Program-made: the position numbers and the translations under genes
The notes under the pieces: model-generated
What the model was told of the DNA's origin: nothing
Databases searched by the model: none
The model's input: the letters and a program-made list of their open reading frames with translations, nothing else
In this document: one piece after another, positions 42,439-55,181 of the stretch
Numbering within the stretch: the stretch's first letter is position 1
Layout of the letters: the number at the start of each line of letters is the position of its first letter
Assembly (NCBI GenBank): GCA_965279475.1
Contig: CBDIIA010000002.1
Location: 62,001-126,000, forward strand
DNA: 64,000 nucleotides
Origin: Pseudorhodoferax sp965279475
GTDB taxonomy: Bacteria > Pseudomonadota > Gammaproteobacteria > Burkholderiales > Burkholderiaceae_C
Reading direction: 5' to 3'

Positions 42439-42602
42439 GGTCTGGGGCTCCCTGCCGCCGAGTGTCGGCACCCGACCTGAACTCTGCCTGACCAGGCCGT
42501 CGCCGGATGTAACAGCGCTTGAGACGACGCCGGCGAACCCGACATACTGGCGTCGAACAGAGGCGCCACGCCCGGCCGCCGCCCCGTTTCACCCCACCCA
42601 CC

Positions 42603-46961
<4,359 letters not shown>

Positions 46962-46974
46962 AGCCTGCCCCGGC

Positions 46975-47553
46975 CTATTCGCCGAGCAGCATCGCCACGA
47001 CGGCGTTGATGGTCGTGTCGTCGAGCGCGGCCTTGTTGGGATGCAGGTGCCAGTGGATGGCAAAACCGTCGAAGGCCATGATCAGCACGTGCGCGAGCCG
47101 GGCCTTGCGCCAGCGCGCGCGCCGCTCCTGCGGCAGGGCGTCCATGATCAATGCGCTGACCCGTTCCTCCAGCCACTCGACCAGCGTCGACCGGTAGCCC
47201 TCGTCGGGTTCGGTGACCGAGATCGCCTGCATGATGTTGTTGAGGAAACCGTTCTCCTCCGCCGGGATCTCGCGCCACAACGCGCCGAGCAGGCGCCGCA
47301 GGCGGTTGCGCGGCGACTTGATGGCGGCCAGCTCCTGCTCCAGCGCATCGATCCGCGCGCGCAGCCACGGGTCGTAGATCGCGTAGAGGATCTCGAGCTT
47401 CGAGCCGAAGTAGATGTAGACGTTGCCGGGCGACACCCCGGCCGACTTGGCGATGGCGGCGAGCGTCGTGGCGGCGTAGCCGTGCTTGGAAAAGAGCCGG
47501 AACGCACCGTCGAGAATCGCGTCGCGGACTTCGGCCTTCTTGTGTTGCACCAT
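46975..47553 (-). CDS. TetR-family transcriptional regulator
   Basis: 192 aa. The N-terminal HTH reads RDAILDGAFRLFSKHGYAATTLAAIAKSAGVSPG then NVYIYFGSKLEILY; the rest is the helical ligand and dimer domain, resembling the BetI/YcdC side of the family. The ATG at 47553 is chosen as the family start; upstream codons overlap the promoter of the divergent gene. It is divergent from the signal-less binding protein at 47652 and heads the putative N-heterocycle cluster. Candidate operators are dyads at 47619, 48610 and 52093. Confidence 0.9.
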   Translation of the reverse strand: MVQHKKAEVRDAILDGAFRLFSKHGYAATTLAAIAKSAGVSPGNVYIYFGSKLEILYAIYDPWLRARIDALEQELAAIKSPRNRLRRLLGALWREIPAEENGFLNNIMQAISVTEPDEGYRSTLVEWLEERVSALIMDALPQERRARWRKARLAHVLIMAFDGFAIHWHLHPNKAALDDTTINAVVAMLLGE

Positions 47554-47589
47554 GCGCAGATGGTAGCGCGGCACGGCCGCATTCGACCA

Positions 47590-47619
47590 TTGACAAGGAT
47601 CAAATACAGCCCTAATAAT
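47590..47619 (+). promoter_or_regulatory. Sigma-70-type promoter for the 47652 gene
   Basis: TTGACA at 47590-47595 is a perfect -35 box; AATAAT at 47614-47619 (five of six) follows after 18 bases. The start of transcription would fall near 47626, inside the dyad at 47619-47631. The region is clearly more A/T-rich than its surroundings. Confidence 0.7.
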
Positions 47620-47631
47620 GAAATCCATTCT
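47619..47631. promoter_or_regulatory. Candidate TetR operator at the 47652 promoter
   Basis: TGAAATCCATTCT is an imperfect dyad overlapping the end of the -10 box. It matches TGAATAAGATTCA at 52093 in position and sequence: both directly continue AATAAT into GAA. It also lies in the gap shared with the divergent TetR gene, so it could mediate autoregulation. Confidence 0.5.
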
Positions 47632-47651
47632 TTTTTGACGGGGCGACCACG

Positions 47652-48542
47652 ATGCCACCAGCGCGCCAGTTGCGCCAGATCCTGTTCGTCCCGCCGGGGC
47701 CCTTGGTGTGGGCCCGGCACCTCGGTCTGTTCGAGGCGAAAGGCATCGACATCGAGACGACGCAGACCGTCTCGTCCGACCAGATCGGCCAGGGCCTGGC
47801 GGACGGCACCTGGGATGTCGGCATCGGCGTGGTCGACAACATCCTGGCCTGGAACGCGGACCGCCAGGCCGGCCTGCGCATCATGGTCCAGCTCGAACGT
47901 CACCAGGCCATGGCCTTCTGCGCCGCACCGGGCTGCAGCTCCCTCGCCGATGCGGCACGCGGGACGATCGCGGTCGACGCCACCACCAACGGCTTCGTGC
48001 TCGTGCTGTACCGCGCCCTGGCGCGCGCCGGCATCGACCGCACAGCCTGCACCTTCGATCCGGTCGGCGGCGTGCGCCAGCGCTTCGAGGCCCTGGTCGC
48101 CGGCCGCACGACCGCCACCATCCTGGTGCCCCCCTTCATCGACATGGCGCTCGCGGCCGGCTGCGTCAAGCTGTGGGGCGGCGACGCCTATGCGCCGCAC
48201 TATCCGGGCGTGGTGGCTGCGGCGCGCGGGCGATGGATCGAAGAAAACCACTCGACGGCGCTCGGCTACGTGCGTGCGCTGCAGCAGGCCAATGCCTGGG
48301 CCATGGATCCCGCGCACCACGCAGAGGCAGTGGAAGCGCTCACAGCAGCCGGTTACGCGGTGCCCGCCGCCGAGCGCCTGGTCGGCGCAACGGTGACAGG
48401 CCTGGAACCTTCGCGCGAGGGTTTCGAAGAGACCGTCGCATTGCGGCGCGAGTCCGGCTACCTGAGCCCGGGGGCGCTGTCGTTCAATTCCATCGTGGCC
48501 ATGGATCTGGTCGACGATGCCTTGTCAAACCCTGATAAGTAA
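47652..48542 (+). CDS. NMT1/SsuA-like substrate-binding-domain protein without signal peptide
   Basis: 296 aa of the NMT1/THI5/SsuA-like binding fold: ARHLGLFEAKGIDIETTQT, DGTWDVGIGVVDNILAWNAD, TIAVDATTNGFVLVLYRALARAG and WIEENHSTALGYVRALQQANAW. It begins MPPARQLRQILFVPPG, with no export signal, and no in-frame start upstream before the promoter, so it should stay in the cytoplasm. A second, exported binding protein follows at 48641. It could be a ligand sensor, a scavenging protein or an enzyme of this fold; the sequence does not decide. Confidence 0.82.
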   Translation: MPPARQLRQILFVPPGPLVWARHLGLFEAKGIDIETTQTVSSDQIGQGLADGTWDVGIGVVDNILAWNADRQAGLRIMVQLERHQAMAFCAAPGCSSLADAARGTIAVDATTNGFVLVLYRALARAGIDRTACTFDPVGGVRQRFEALVAGRTTATILVPPFIDMALAAGCVKLWGGDAYAPHYPGVVAAARGRWIEENHSTALGYVRALQQANAWAMDPAHHAEAVEALTAAGYAVPAAERLVGATVTGLEPSREGFEETVALRRESGYLSPGALSFNSIVAMDLVDDALSNPDK

Positions 48543-48555
48543 ACGGGATTCAGTA

Positions 48556-48584
48556 TTGACAAGCCCACACGGGCGCGGTTTACT
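48556..48584 (+). promoter_or_regulatory. Promoter upstream of the ABC importer
   Basis: TTGACA at 48556-48561 is perfect; TTTACT at 48579-48584 (four of six) follows after 17 bases. The word GGGATTCAGTA directly upstream resembles the half-site GATTCA seen at 52100-52105. Confidence 0.6.
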
Positions 48585-48609
48585 CAGGCGCGGAAGGCCT
48601 GGTTTCTTC

Positions 48610-48623
48610 TGAAACGCATTTCA
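48610..48623. promoter_or_regulatory. Candidate operator in the importer leader
   Basis: TGAAACGCATTTCA is a dyad with perfect 5-base arms (TGAAA/TTTCA) just after the promoter at 48556-48584 and 18 bases before the start codon at 48641. The arms resemble those of the dyads at 47619 and 52093. Confidence 0.45.
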
Positions 48624-48640
48624 ATCCACAGGGACCCACC

Positions 48641-49645
48641 ATGACGACTTTCCTACGTTCCCGGCGCAAGGCGCTTGCCCTCGCCCCCGCCATGCTGATG
48701 CCGGGCGCACTGTTCATGCCGGCCATCGCCCGCGCCCAGACCCCCGTGAAGATGCGCATCGGCACCCATGTGTCGATCAGCACGCACATGGTCATGCAGA
48801 AGAAGCCGGAGATCCTGAAGAACTTCGGCAAGAGCTACGACGTCGAGTGGGTGCGTTTCTCCGGCAGCGGCGACGCGATGCCGGCGCTGGTGGCCGGCAA
48901 GCTCGACGGCTGCCTCGGCACGCCGTTCCCGATGGCCAACGCGCTCAACCAGTCGAAGGTGCCGGTCACCATCGTGCACCAGTTGCTGTCCTTCGGCGCC
49001 GACGGCTACTACGACGATGCCACCATCGTGCGCACCGACAGCGGCATCTCCAAGGTGGCCGACCTCAAGGGCAAGGTGTTCGGCATCAACGCGGTGGGGG
49101 GCACTGTCGAGCAGGGCGCCCGCATCATCCTGAAGAAGAACGGCCTCAACCCCGACCGCGACGTCACCTTCGTCGAGGCCCGCCCGCCGTTTCTCGCGAC
49201 GATGGTGCGCGACAACAAGATCCAGGCGGCCACGCTGTTCCAGCCGTTCTACGAGGAGGCCATCGCCAAGGGCGACGTGAAGGTGCTCTACCGCACCGCC
49301 GACATCTACGGCGGCCCGAGCGACTACGTCTTCATGGCCTTCGAGGACAAGTTCCTGAAGGCCAACCAGAAGGCCGTGCGCGACTACATCGAGGACTACC
49401 TGATCGCCGTCAACTGGTCGCTCGACAACCGCGCCGAAGCAGTCAAGATGTATTCCGAGCAGTGGAAGCTGCCGCTGCCCGTCGTCGATTCGTACCTGCT
49501 GACGAAGAAGGACTACCTGGTGCGCCGCGATGGCAAGGTCACGGCCAAGGCGATCCAGCCGGTGGTCGACGCCCTGGCATCCAACGGTTTCATCGCCCCG
49601 TTCGATGTCGCCAAATACATGGACCTCTCGTACCTGCCGAAGTAG
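48641..49645 (+). CDS. ABC transporter substrate-binding protein (SsuA/TauA-like)
   Basis: 334 aa with a signal peptide (FLRSRRKALALAPAMLMPGAL, cleavage near ARAQT; the SRRKAL leaves Tat export possible). It has the SsuA/NMT1 fold: VSISTHMVMQKKPEILKNFGK, DAMPALVAGKLDGCLG, DLKGKVFGINAVGGTVEQGARIIL and NKIQAATLFQPFYEEA. It captures the substrate for the permease pair and ATPase that follow (3-base gap to the ATPase gene). Family members bind sulfonates, nitrile-type or aromatic compounds. Confidence 0.9.
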   Translation: MTTFLRSRRKALALAPAMLMPGALFMPAIARAQTPVKMRIGTHVSISTHMVMQKKPEILKNFGKSYDVEWVRFSGSGDAMPALVAGKLDGCLGTPFPMANALNQSKVPVTIVHQLLSFGADGYYDDATIVRTDSGISKVADLKGKVFGINAVGGTVEQGARIILKKNGLNPDRDVTFVEARPPFLATMVRDNKIQAATLFQPFYEEAIAKGDVKVLYRTADIYGGPSDYVFMAFEDKFLKANQKAVRDYIEDYLIAVNWSLDNRAEAVKMYSEQWKLPLPVVDSYLLTKKDYLVRRDGKVTAKAIQPVVDALASNGFIAPFDVAKYMDLSYLPK

Positions 49646-49648
49646 CCG

Positions 49649-50443
49649 ATGACCGCTCCCTGCCTGGACGTGCGTGGCGTCGCCATGCGTTATGGCGACG
49701 GCGCGGACGCCGTCACCGCGCTCGAGCGCATCGACCTGTCCATCCGTTCGCACGAGTTCGTCACGATCGTCGGCCCTAGCGGCTGCGGCAAGAGCACGCT
49801 GCTCTACCTGATCGGCGGCTTCCTGCAGCCGAGCGAGGGCGAGATCCTGCTGCACGGCCAGCGCATCGCCGCGCCCGGCCCCGAGCGCGGCGTGGTGTTC
49901 CAGAAGTACTCGCTGTTCCCCTGGCGCACGGTCGCCGGCAACATCGCCTATGGACTCGAGGAAAAAGGCATGCCCAAGGCCGAGCGTGAGCGTGTCGTGC
50001 GCGAGTACGTGAAGCTGGTGCATCTCGAAGGTTTCGAGAACCGCTACCCGCGCGAACTGTCGGGCGGCATGCAGCAGCGCGTGGCGATCGCGCAGACGCT
50101 GGCCTGCCAGCCCGAGATCCTGCTGATGGACGAGCCCTTCGGTGCGCTCGACGCGCAGACCCGCCGCATCCTGCAGGACGAGGTGCGCCGCATCTGGCAG
50201 CGCGACACCAAGACCGTGCTGTTCGTCACCCACGACGTCGAGGAAGCGGTGGCGCTGGGCACACGCATCGTCGTGATGGCGGCGCGGCCCGGCCGCATCA
50301 AGGAGATCGTGACGCGCGACTTCGACGTGGCCGAGGGCAGCGAGTTCGAAGCCGACCCGGCCTTCGTCGAGCTGAAGCTGCGCATCTGGCGCAGCGTGAA
50401 GGAAGAGGTCGACGCCGCCCGCGCGGCCGGCGTGACGGCATGA
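49649..50443 (+). CDS. ABC transporter ATP-binding protein (SsuB/TauB-like)
   Basis: 264 aa. Walker A VGPSGCGKSTL, Q-loop VVFQKYSLFPWRTV, signature LSGGMQQRVAIAQTL, Walker B ILLMDEPFGALD and THDVEEAVALG are complete. The C-terminal tail (EFEADPAFVELKLRIWRSVKEEV) is typical of the nitrate/sulfonate/taurine importer group. It is followed by a 61-base spacer with a GAGCGC/GCGCTC palindrome at 50442-50454 before the first permease. Confidence 0.93.
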   Translation: MTAPCLDVRGVAMRYGDGADAVTALERIDLSIRSHEFVTIVGPSGCGKSTLLYLIGGFLQPSEGEILLHGQRIAAPGPERGVVFQKYSLFPWRTVAGNIAYGLEEKGMPKAERERVVREYVKLVHLEGFENRYPRELSGGMQQRVAIAQTLACQPEILLMDEPFGALDAQTRRILQDEVRRIWQRDTKTVLFVTHDVEEAVALGTRIVVMAARPGRIKEIVTRDFDVAEGSEFEADPAFVELKLRIWRSVKEEVDAARAAGVTA

Positions 50444-50504
50444 GCGCAGCGCTCGGCCGCCCGGAGCAAGCTCGCACCGCAGTGCGCAGCACGAAGGTGC
50501 ACCA
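50442..50504. repeat. Short palindrome-containing spacer between ATPase and permease genes
   Basis: GAGCGC-A-GCGCTC (50442-50454) overlaps the ATPase stop codon and is followed by a G/C-rich stretch with several gcagtgcgcagc-like words. Spacers of this look occur between operon genes in Comamonadaceae. I cannot confirm copies elsewhere in this window. Confidence 0.4.
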
Positions 50505-51281
50505 GTGAGCCGGCCCGCCGGCAAAAGCCGGTTTGCAGCCTGGTTCAGCATGGCGCCGCTGGCCCTGGTGCTGGTGGCGTGGCAGCTGTCGTCGGCGCTC
50601 GGCCTGATGCCCAAGTCGGTGCTGCCGCCGCTGAGCGACGTGGCCCGCGCGCTCTACACGCTGGTCGAGAGCGGCGAGATCTTTCCGCACACGGCCGCTT
50701 CGCTGGCGCGTGCCGGCGCCGGCCTGCTGGTGGCGGTGGTGGCCGGCATCACGCTGGGCATCATGATGGCCCGCATCCGCGCCGTGCAGCTGGCGTTCGA
50801 GCCGATCCTGCTGTTGGTGTACCCGGTGCCCAAGCCGGCGCTGATCCCGCTGTTCATGATCTGGCTCGGCATCGGCGACTTCTCCAAGGTCGCCGTCATC
50901 GCACTCGGCTGCCTGCTGCCGGTGGTCACCGCCACCTTCAACGGCGCGCGCAGCGTCGACCCTTTCCTGCTGTGGTCGGCACGGGCCCGCGGCACGTCGG
51001 AGCGGCGGCTGCTGTGGCGCGTGGTGCTGCCGGCCATCGTGCCGCAGATCGCGGCCGGCGTGCGCACGGCCACGGCCATCTCGATCATCGTGCTGGTGAG
51101 TTCCGAGTTCCTGTCGTCGCAGACCGGCCTGGGCTACCTGATCTCGTCCTATGGCGGGGTCGGCGCCGACGACGCGATGCTCGCCGTCGTGCTCTACCTC
51201 GCGACCATCGGCTACCTGCTCGATCGCCTCTATCTTGCCGGTCTGCGGCGCTTCATGGCCTGGCATGCTTTCTCCCACTGA
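50505..51281 (+). CDS. ABC transporter permease (SsuC/TauC-like), first copy
   Basis: 258 aa with about six membrane helices. The coupling loop is SARARGTSERRLLWRVVLPAIVP; the preceding PVPKPALIPLFMIWLGIGDFSKV is the standard segment of this family. It overlaps the second permease gene by 17 bases. Two different permease genes suggest a heterodimeric membrane part. Confidence 0.92.
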   Translation: MSRPAGKSRFAAWFSMAPLALVLVAWQLSSALGLMPKSVLPPLSDVARALYTLVESGEIFPHTAASLARAGAGLLVAVVAGITLGIMMARIRAVQLAFEPILLLVYPVPKPALIPLFMIWLGIGDFSKVAVIALGCLLPVVTATFNGARSVDPFLLWSARARGTSERRLLWRVVLPAIVPQIAAGVRTATAISIIVLVSSEFLSSQTGLGYLISSYGGVGADDAMLAVVLYLATIGYLLDRLYLAGLRRFMAWHAFSH

Positions 51282-52044
51282 GTCCTCGCGCACCGCGACC
51301 CTGCTCGCGCGCTGCGTGCCGATCGGCACCATCCTGGTGGCCTGGGAGCTGGTCACGCGCACCGGCATGGTCAACCCCAACGTGTTTCCGCCGGTCACCG
51401 AGGTCGTGCTGCGCTGGTTCATGCTGATCGGCAACGGCGCCGTGTTTGGCCCGCTGTGGGACACGCTGTGGCGCGCGCTCGCAGGCCTGGCGGGCGCCAT
51501 CGTCGTCGGCGTGCCGCTCGGCATCCTGATGGGCCGCGTGCGCTGGGCCGAGTGGTTCTTCGAGCCGCTGTTCTCGTTCGCCTTTCCGCTGCCCAAGATC
51601 GCGCTGATCCCGCTGTTCGTGCAGTGGTTCGGCCTGTTCGATCTGTCGAAGGTGATGCTGATCTTCACCGACTGCCTGTTCCCGCTGGTAATCTTCAGCT
51701 ACCACGGCGCCAAGGGCGTCAGCCAGGTCTACCTGTGGTCGGCGCAGGCCCGCGGCACCGGGCGCTGGCGCATGCTGTGGCGCGTGGTGCTGCCGCTGTC
51801 GCTGGCGTCGATCTACGACGGCATCCAGGTCGCGGTGGTGGTGGCGCTGCTGGTCGCCGTGGTCACCGAGATGGTGTCGGGCGGCAGCGGCCTCGGCCAC
51901 ACGATGATCCGCGCCTACCGCTTCGGCGACGTGCGCACCGCATTCGCCACGCTGCTGACCATTTCCCTGATCGGCCTGGTGCTGTACCGCGCGGCGCAGA
52001 CCCTGCGCACGCGGCTGCTGTTCTGGCACACGGCAGAGAACTGA
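51265..52044 (+). CDS. ABC transporter permease (SsuC/TauC-like), second copy
   Basis: 259 aa, about six helices. PLPKIALIPLFVQWFGLFDLSKV and the coupling loop SAQARGTGRWRMLWRVVLPLSLASI match the first permease closely in pattern, but the sequences are well diverged, so the duplication is old. The ATG at 51265 lies within the end of the upstream permease gene. The promoter at 52064 starts a new transcription unit after it. Confidence 0.92.
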   Translation: MLSPTESSRTATLLARCVPIGTILVAWELVTRTGMVNPNVFPPVTEVVLRWFMLIGNGAVFGPLWDTLWRALAGLAGAIVVGVPLGILMGRVRWAEWFFEPLFSFAFPLPKIALIPLFVQWFGLFDLSKVMLIFTDCLFPLVIFSYHGAKGVSQVYLWSAQARGTGRWRMLWRVVLPLSLASIYDGIQVAVVVALLVAVVTEMVSGGSGLGHTMIRAYRFGDVRTAFATLLTISLIGLVLYRAAQTLRTRLLFWHTAEN

Positions 52045-52063
52045 TCCGCACGGCCGTCGTGTA

Positions 52064-52093
52064 TTGACAAATGCCGATGGCCGCTTAAATAAT
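52064..52093 (+). promoter_or_regulatory. Sigma-70-type promoter for the catabolic operon
   Basis: TTGACA at 52064-52069 and AATAAT at 52088-52093 (five of six) are 18 bases apart, the same boxes and spacing as at 47590-47619. Transcription would start near 52100, within the dyad at 52093-52105. Confidence 0.7.
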
Positions 52094-52105
52094 GAATAAG
52101 ATTCA
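52093..52105. promoter_or_regulatory. Candidate TetR operator at the catabolic promoter
   Basis: TGAATAAGATTCA is a perfect 5-base dyad (TGAAT/ATTCA, 3-base centre) that begins on the last base of the -10 box. It occupies the same place as TGAAATCCATTCT at 47619-47631. A repressor bound here would block the promoter. Confidence 0.55.
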
Positions 52106-52126
52106 GTTGTGAAAGGCGCGCCCCCT

Positions 52127-53206
52127 ATGCAATCCGCAGCGATCCGCGGCATGGAAACGAATCCAGCCAAACTGACGCAGCTCTATCTGGAGCAGTTCAA
52201 GCTTTCCGCGGTCAAGCCGGGCGAGACCATCGCCATCGTGTCGGACCTGGGCACGCGGCGCGAATACATCCAGGCCGCGTTCGCCGCCGCCGACACGCTG
52301 GGCGCCGACATCTACGAGATGTGTGTCAACTCGCTGCCCGGCTGGACCAGCGTCGGCGTGCCGACCATCGGCCAGTGCAAGGGCACGCTGGAGGCCGTGT
52401 CCAAGGCGGACATGATCGTCATCTTCCACGTGCCGCTGTTCAGCCGCTGGCTGAAGACCGTGACCGATGGCGGCACCCGCGTGCTGATGATCATCGACGC
52501 GCCCGACCAGTTGAACCAGCTGATGTCGCCGCCGGGCCTGAAGGAGGCCTGCAAGTACGCCGAGTCCCTCTACAGCAAGACGAAGAGCGTGCGCGTGACC
52601 AGCGAGGCCGGCACCGACCTCAGCTGGAACTGCGGCGAGTACCCGGTGATGACGCAGTGGGGCCGTGCCGACGAGCCCGGCCACTTCGACCACTGGGGTG
52701 GCGGCCACATCCACACCTTCCCCAACGAAGGCAGCGCCCACGGCACCGTGGTGTTCTCGCCCGGCGACATCGTGATCCTGCCGTACTGCCGCTACGTCGT
52801 CGACACGGTCACGCTGACCGTGCGCGAAGGCCATGTGGTCGACATCCAGGGCGGACTCGATGCCAAGCTGATGGCCGACTGGCTGCGCGACGGCAAGGCC
52901 TGCGAAGGCGACCGGGACCCGTATGCGGTGTCGCACCTGGGCTGGGGCCTGAACCCGCAGGCGCTGTGGTACGGCCTGGCCCTGAACGGCGATGTGCCCG
53001 AGGTCTCGCGCGCGGCAGCCCGCACCTTCCCCGGCAACTTCCTGTTCTCCACCGGACCCAATTCGCAGGGCGGCGGCAAACGCACGACGCGCGGCCACTA
53101 CGACGTGCCGATGCGCGACTGCACGATCGAACTCGACGGTGTGCGCATCGTCGACAAGGGCCGCCTGGTCGACCCGGGCATGCAGGTGCAGCGGGTACGG
53201 CGCTGA
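52127..53206 (+). CDS. NicX-like (2,5-dihydroxypyridine 5,6-dioxygenase family) metalloenzyme
   Basis: 359 aa. It follows NicX of nicotinate degradation along its length: YADEPG.WDHW-like WGRADEPGHFDHWGGGH, PNEGSAHGTVV, VSHLGWGLNPQALW, and PGNFLFSTGPNSQGGGKRTTRGHYDVPMRDC. The NicX iron ligands (His265, His318, Asp320) correspond to His270, His324 and Asp326 here. NicX opens a dihydroxypyridine ring to N-formylmaleamate. The same fold includes M29-like peptidases, but the ligand pattern favours a dioxygenase. The ATG at 52127 follows GAAAGG; the ATG at 52151 (METNPAKLTQ) fits the family start equally well. Confidence 0.82.
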   Translation: MQSAAIRGMETNPAKLTQLYLEQFKLSAVKPGETIAIVSDLGTRREYIQAAFAAADTLGADIYEMCVNSLPGWTSVGVPTIGQCKGTLEAVSKADMIVIFHVPLFSRWLKTVTDGGTRVLMIIDAPDQLNQLMSPPGLKEACKYAESLYSKTKSVRVTSEAGTDLSWNCGEYPVMTQWGRADEPGHFDHWGGGHIHTFPNEGSAHGTVVFSPGDIVILPYCRYVVDTVTLTVREGHVVDIQGGLDAKLMADWLRDGKACEGDRDPYAVSHLGWGLNPQALWYGLALNGDVPEVSRAAARTFPGNFLFSTGPNSQGGGKRTTRGHYDVPMRDCTIELDGVRIVDKGRLVDPGMQVQRVRR

Positions 53207-54375
53207 TGTTCGAATACTTCGCCAACCACTACTCGTGGAACCTGGGCGTGCTGATGGCGGTGCAGCTCGGCGGCGAGCTGACCGAGATCGACGCGGCCTG
53301 CCGCGCGCTGAAGCCGCTGGCCGAGCAGTCCGGCGCCAAGGACGATCCGCGCGCTCAGGCAGCCTGGCTCGACGCCTGGTCGGGCCTGGCCGAACGCACA
53401 CAGGCCTTCGCCGCCCGTGACGAGGCTGCGGGCCATCCCGATTCGGCCGGTCGCAAGTACCGCCGCGCCTGCGTCTACTGGTTCACCGCCGAACGCATGG
53501 CCAGCCACAAGGCACCGGAGAAACGTGCGATGTACGCCGCAATGGTCGCGTGTTTCGACAAGAGCGTCACGCTGCGCCGCCAGCCGATCGAGTTTGTGCA
53601 GATCCCCTACGAGGGCACGACGCTGCCCGCGCTGTTCCACCGCGCGCCGCAGCCCGGCCCGCGGCCGGCGATGGTGCACTTCGACGGGTTCGACGTGACC
53701 AAGGAATGGATGTCGCTGTGCGGCATCGCCGACGAGTTCGCGCGGCGCGGCGTGTCGACGCTGATGCTGGACCACCCCGGCATCGGCGCCGCGCTGCGCC
53801 TGCAGGGCCTGCCGATGAACCACGACAGCGAGCGCTGGGCCACGGCCGCGCTCGATTGGCTGGAGACGCGCAGCGACGTGGCCGCCGACCGCGTGGGCGT
53901 GGTCGCGATGAGCCTGGGCGGCTACTACGCGCCGCGCGCCGCGGCGTTCGAGCAGCGGCTGGCCTGCTGCATCGCCTGGGGTGCGCGCTGGGACAACGCC
54001 GGCTCGCACGGGCGCATCCTGCGCGATGCCTCGGCGGCGCGCTCCGTCACCAACTGGCTCGACCATGCGCTGTGGTACTACGGCGCCGCCGACGCGGACG
54101 AGGCTGAACGCAAGATTGCGCTGATGACGCTCGACGGTGTGGTCGACCGCATCACCTGCCCGCTGCTGGTGGTGCACGGCGTCGGTGACCGCCAGGTGCC
54201 ACTGGAGCAGGCCGAACGCACGGTGCGCGAAGCGGTGCACAGCCGGCAGGCGACGCTGCGCCTGTTCGACCACGACGAAGGCGGTGTCGAACACGTGAAC
54301 GGCGACCTGTTCTCGGTGGCCATCGACGCCATGGCCGACTGGGTCGCCGACGTACTGCAGCCCGACACACCATGA
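53206..54375 (+). CDS. Alpha/beta hydrolase resembling 2,6-dihydroxypseudooxynicotine hydrolase
   Basis: 389 aa. An N-terminal helical domain (about 1-130, beginning MFEYFANHYSWNLGVLMA) precedes an alpha/beta hydrolase core, the design of the DHPON hydrolase/FrsA-like group. The likely triad is Ser236 (VVAMSLGGYY), Asp328 (GVGDRQVP) and His363 (GVEHVNGD). DHPON hydrolase cuts a C-C bond between a pyridine ring and its side chain in nicotine breakdown. The ATG overlaps the NicX-like stop by one base, and the 3' end overlaps the FAD-subunit gene by 4 bases. Confidence 0.85.
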   Translation: MFEYFANHYSWNLGVLMAVQLGGELTEIDAACRALKPLAEQSGAKDDPRAQAAWLDAWSGLAERTQAFAARDEAAGHPDSAGRKYRRACVYWFTAERMASHKAPEKRAMYAAMVACFDKSVTLRRQPIEFVQIPYEGTTLPALFHRAPQPGPRPAMVHFDGFDVTKEWMSLCGIADEFARRGVSTLMLDHPGIGAALRLQGLPMNHDSERWATAALDWLETRSDVAADRVGVVAMSLGGYYAPRAAAFEQRLACCIAWGARWDNAGSHGRILRDASAARSVTNWLDHALWYYGAADADEAERKIALMTLDGVVDRITCPLLVVHGVGDRQVPLEQAERTVREAVHSRQATLRLFDHDEGGVEHVNGDLFSVAIDAMADWVADVLQPDTP

Positions 54376-55181
54376 ACTACGCCGCCCCCACCACGCTCGC
54401 CGAGGCCTACCGCGCACTGCAGGCCGACGAGGCCGTCTGCCTGGCCGGCGGCCAGTCGCTGGTCGCGGCGATGAACCTCGGCCTCTCGTCGCCGGGCCAA
54501 TTGGTGAGCCTGCGCAGGATCGAAGCGCTGCGCGGCATCCAGGCGGCGGCCGACGGCAGCCTGCGCATCGGCGCGATGACCACCCATGCCGAGCTGGCCG
54601 CATTGCAGCCGACAGCGGCCGGCCCGGCCCTGCTGGCCAAGACGGCGCGGCTCGTGGCCTACCCGGCCATCCGCGCGCGCGGCACGATCGGCGGCTCGGT
54701 CGCGCTGGCCGATCCGTCGGCCGACTACCCGGTGGCGCTGCAGGCGGCGGACGCCAGCATCGAGATCGGCGGCGAAGGCGGCACGCGCGTGGTCAAGGCC
54801 CGGTCGTTCTTCCTCGGTCTGTTCGAGACCGCGCTGCAGCCACGCGAGATCGTCGTCGCCATCCACGTGCCCGCAGGCGCCCAGGGCGCTGGCTCGGCGT
54901 ACGAAAAACTCTCGCTGGTGGTCGGCGATTTCGCGATCGTCTCGGTCGCCGCGCTGGGCGCACGGCAGGTCGACATCGCCGTCGGTGGCTGTGGCCCGAC
55001 CCCGCTGCACCTGACCGGTGTCGAGTCGACCGACGCGGCGCTGCTGGCCGCCGGCCAGGCGCTGGCCGAGCGCTGCGATGCCCCGAGCGACCACCGCGGC
55101 ACGGCCGCCTACCGCCGCCGCGTGCTGCCTGAACTCATCCGCCGCGCCGGCCGCGCCGCCGCCCAGCAGGACTCTCCATGA
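54372..55181 (+). CDS. Molybdenum hydroxylase FAD-binding (medium) subunit
   Basis: 269 aa of the CoxM/XdhB type. FAD-binding features: CLAGGQSLVAAMNLGL (about 24-39) and ARGTIGGSVALADPSADYP (about 100-118). It passes electrons from the 2Fe-2S subunit to an acceptor. It overlaps both neighbours by 4 bases (ATGA), as expected for subunits of one complex. Confidence 0.92.
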   Translation: MNYAAPTTLAEAYRALQADEAVCLAGGQSLVAAMNLGLSSPGQLVSLRRIEALRGIQAAADGSLRIGAMTTHAELAALQPTAAGPALLAKTARLVAYPAIRARGTIGGSVALADPSADYPVALQAADASIEIGGEGGTRVVKARSFFLGLFETALQPREIVVAIHVPAGAQGAGSAYEKLSLVVGDFAIVSVAALGARQVDIAVGGCGPTPLHLTGVESTDAALLAAGQALAERCDAPSDHRGTAAYRRRVLPELIRRAGRAAAQQDSP

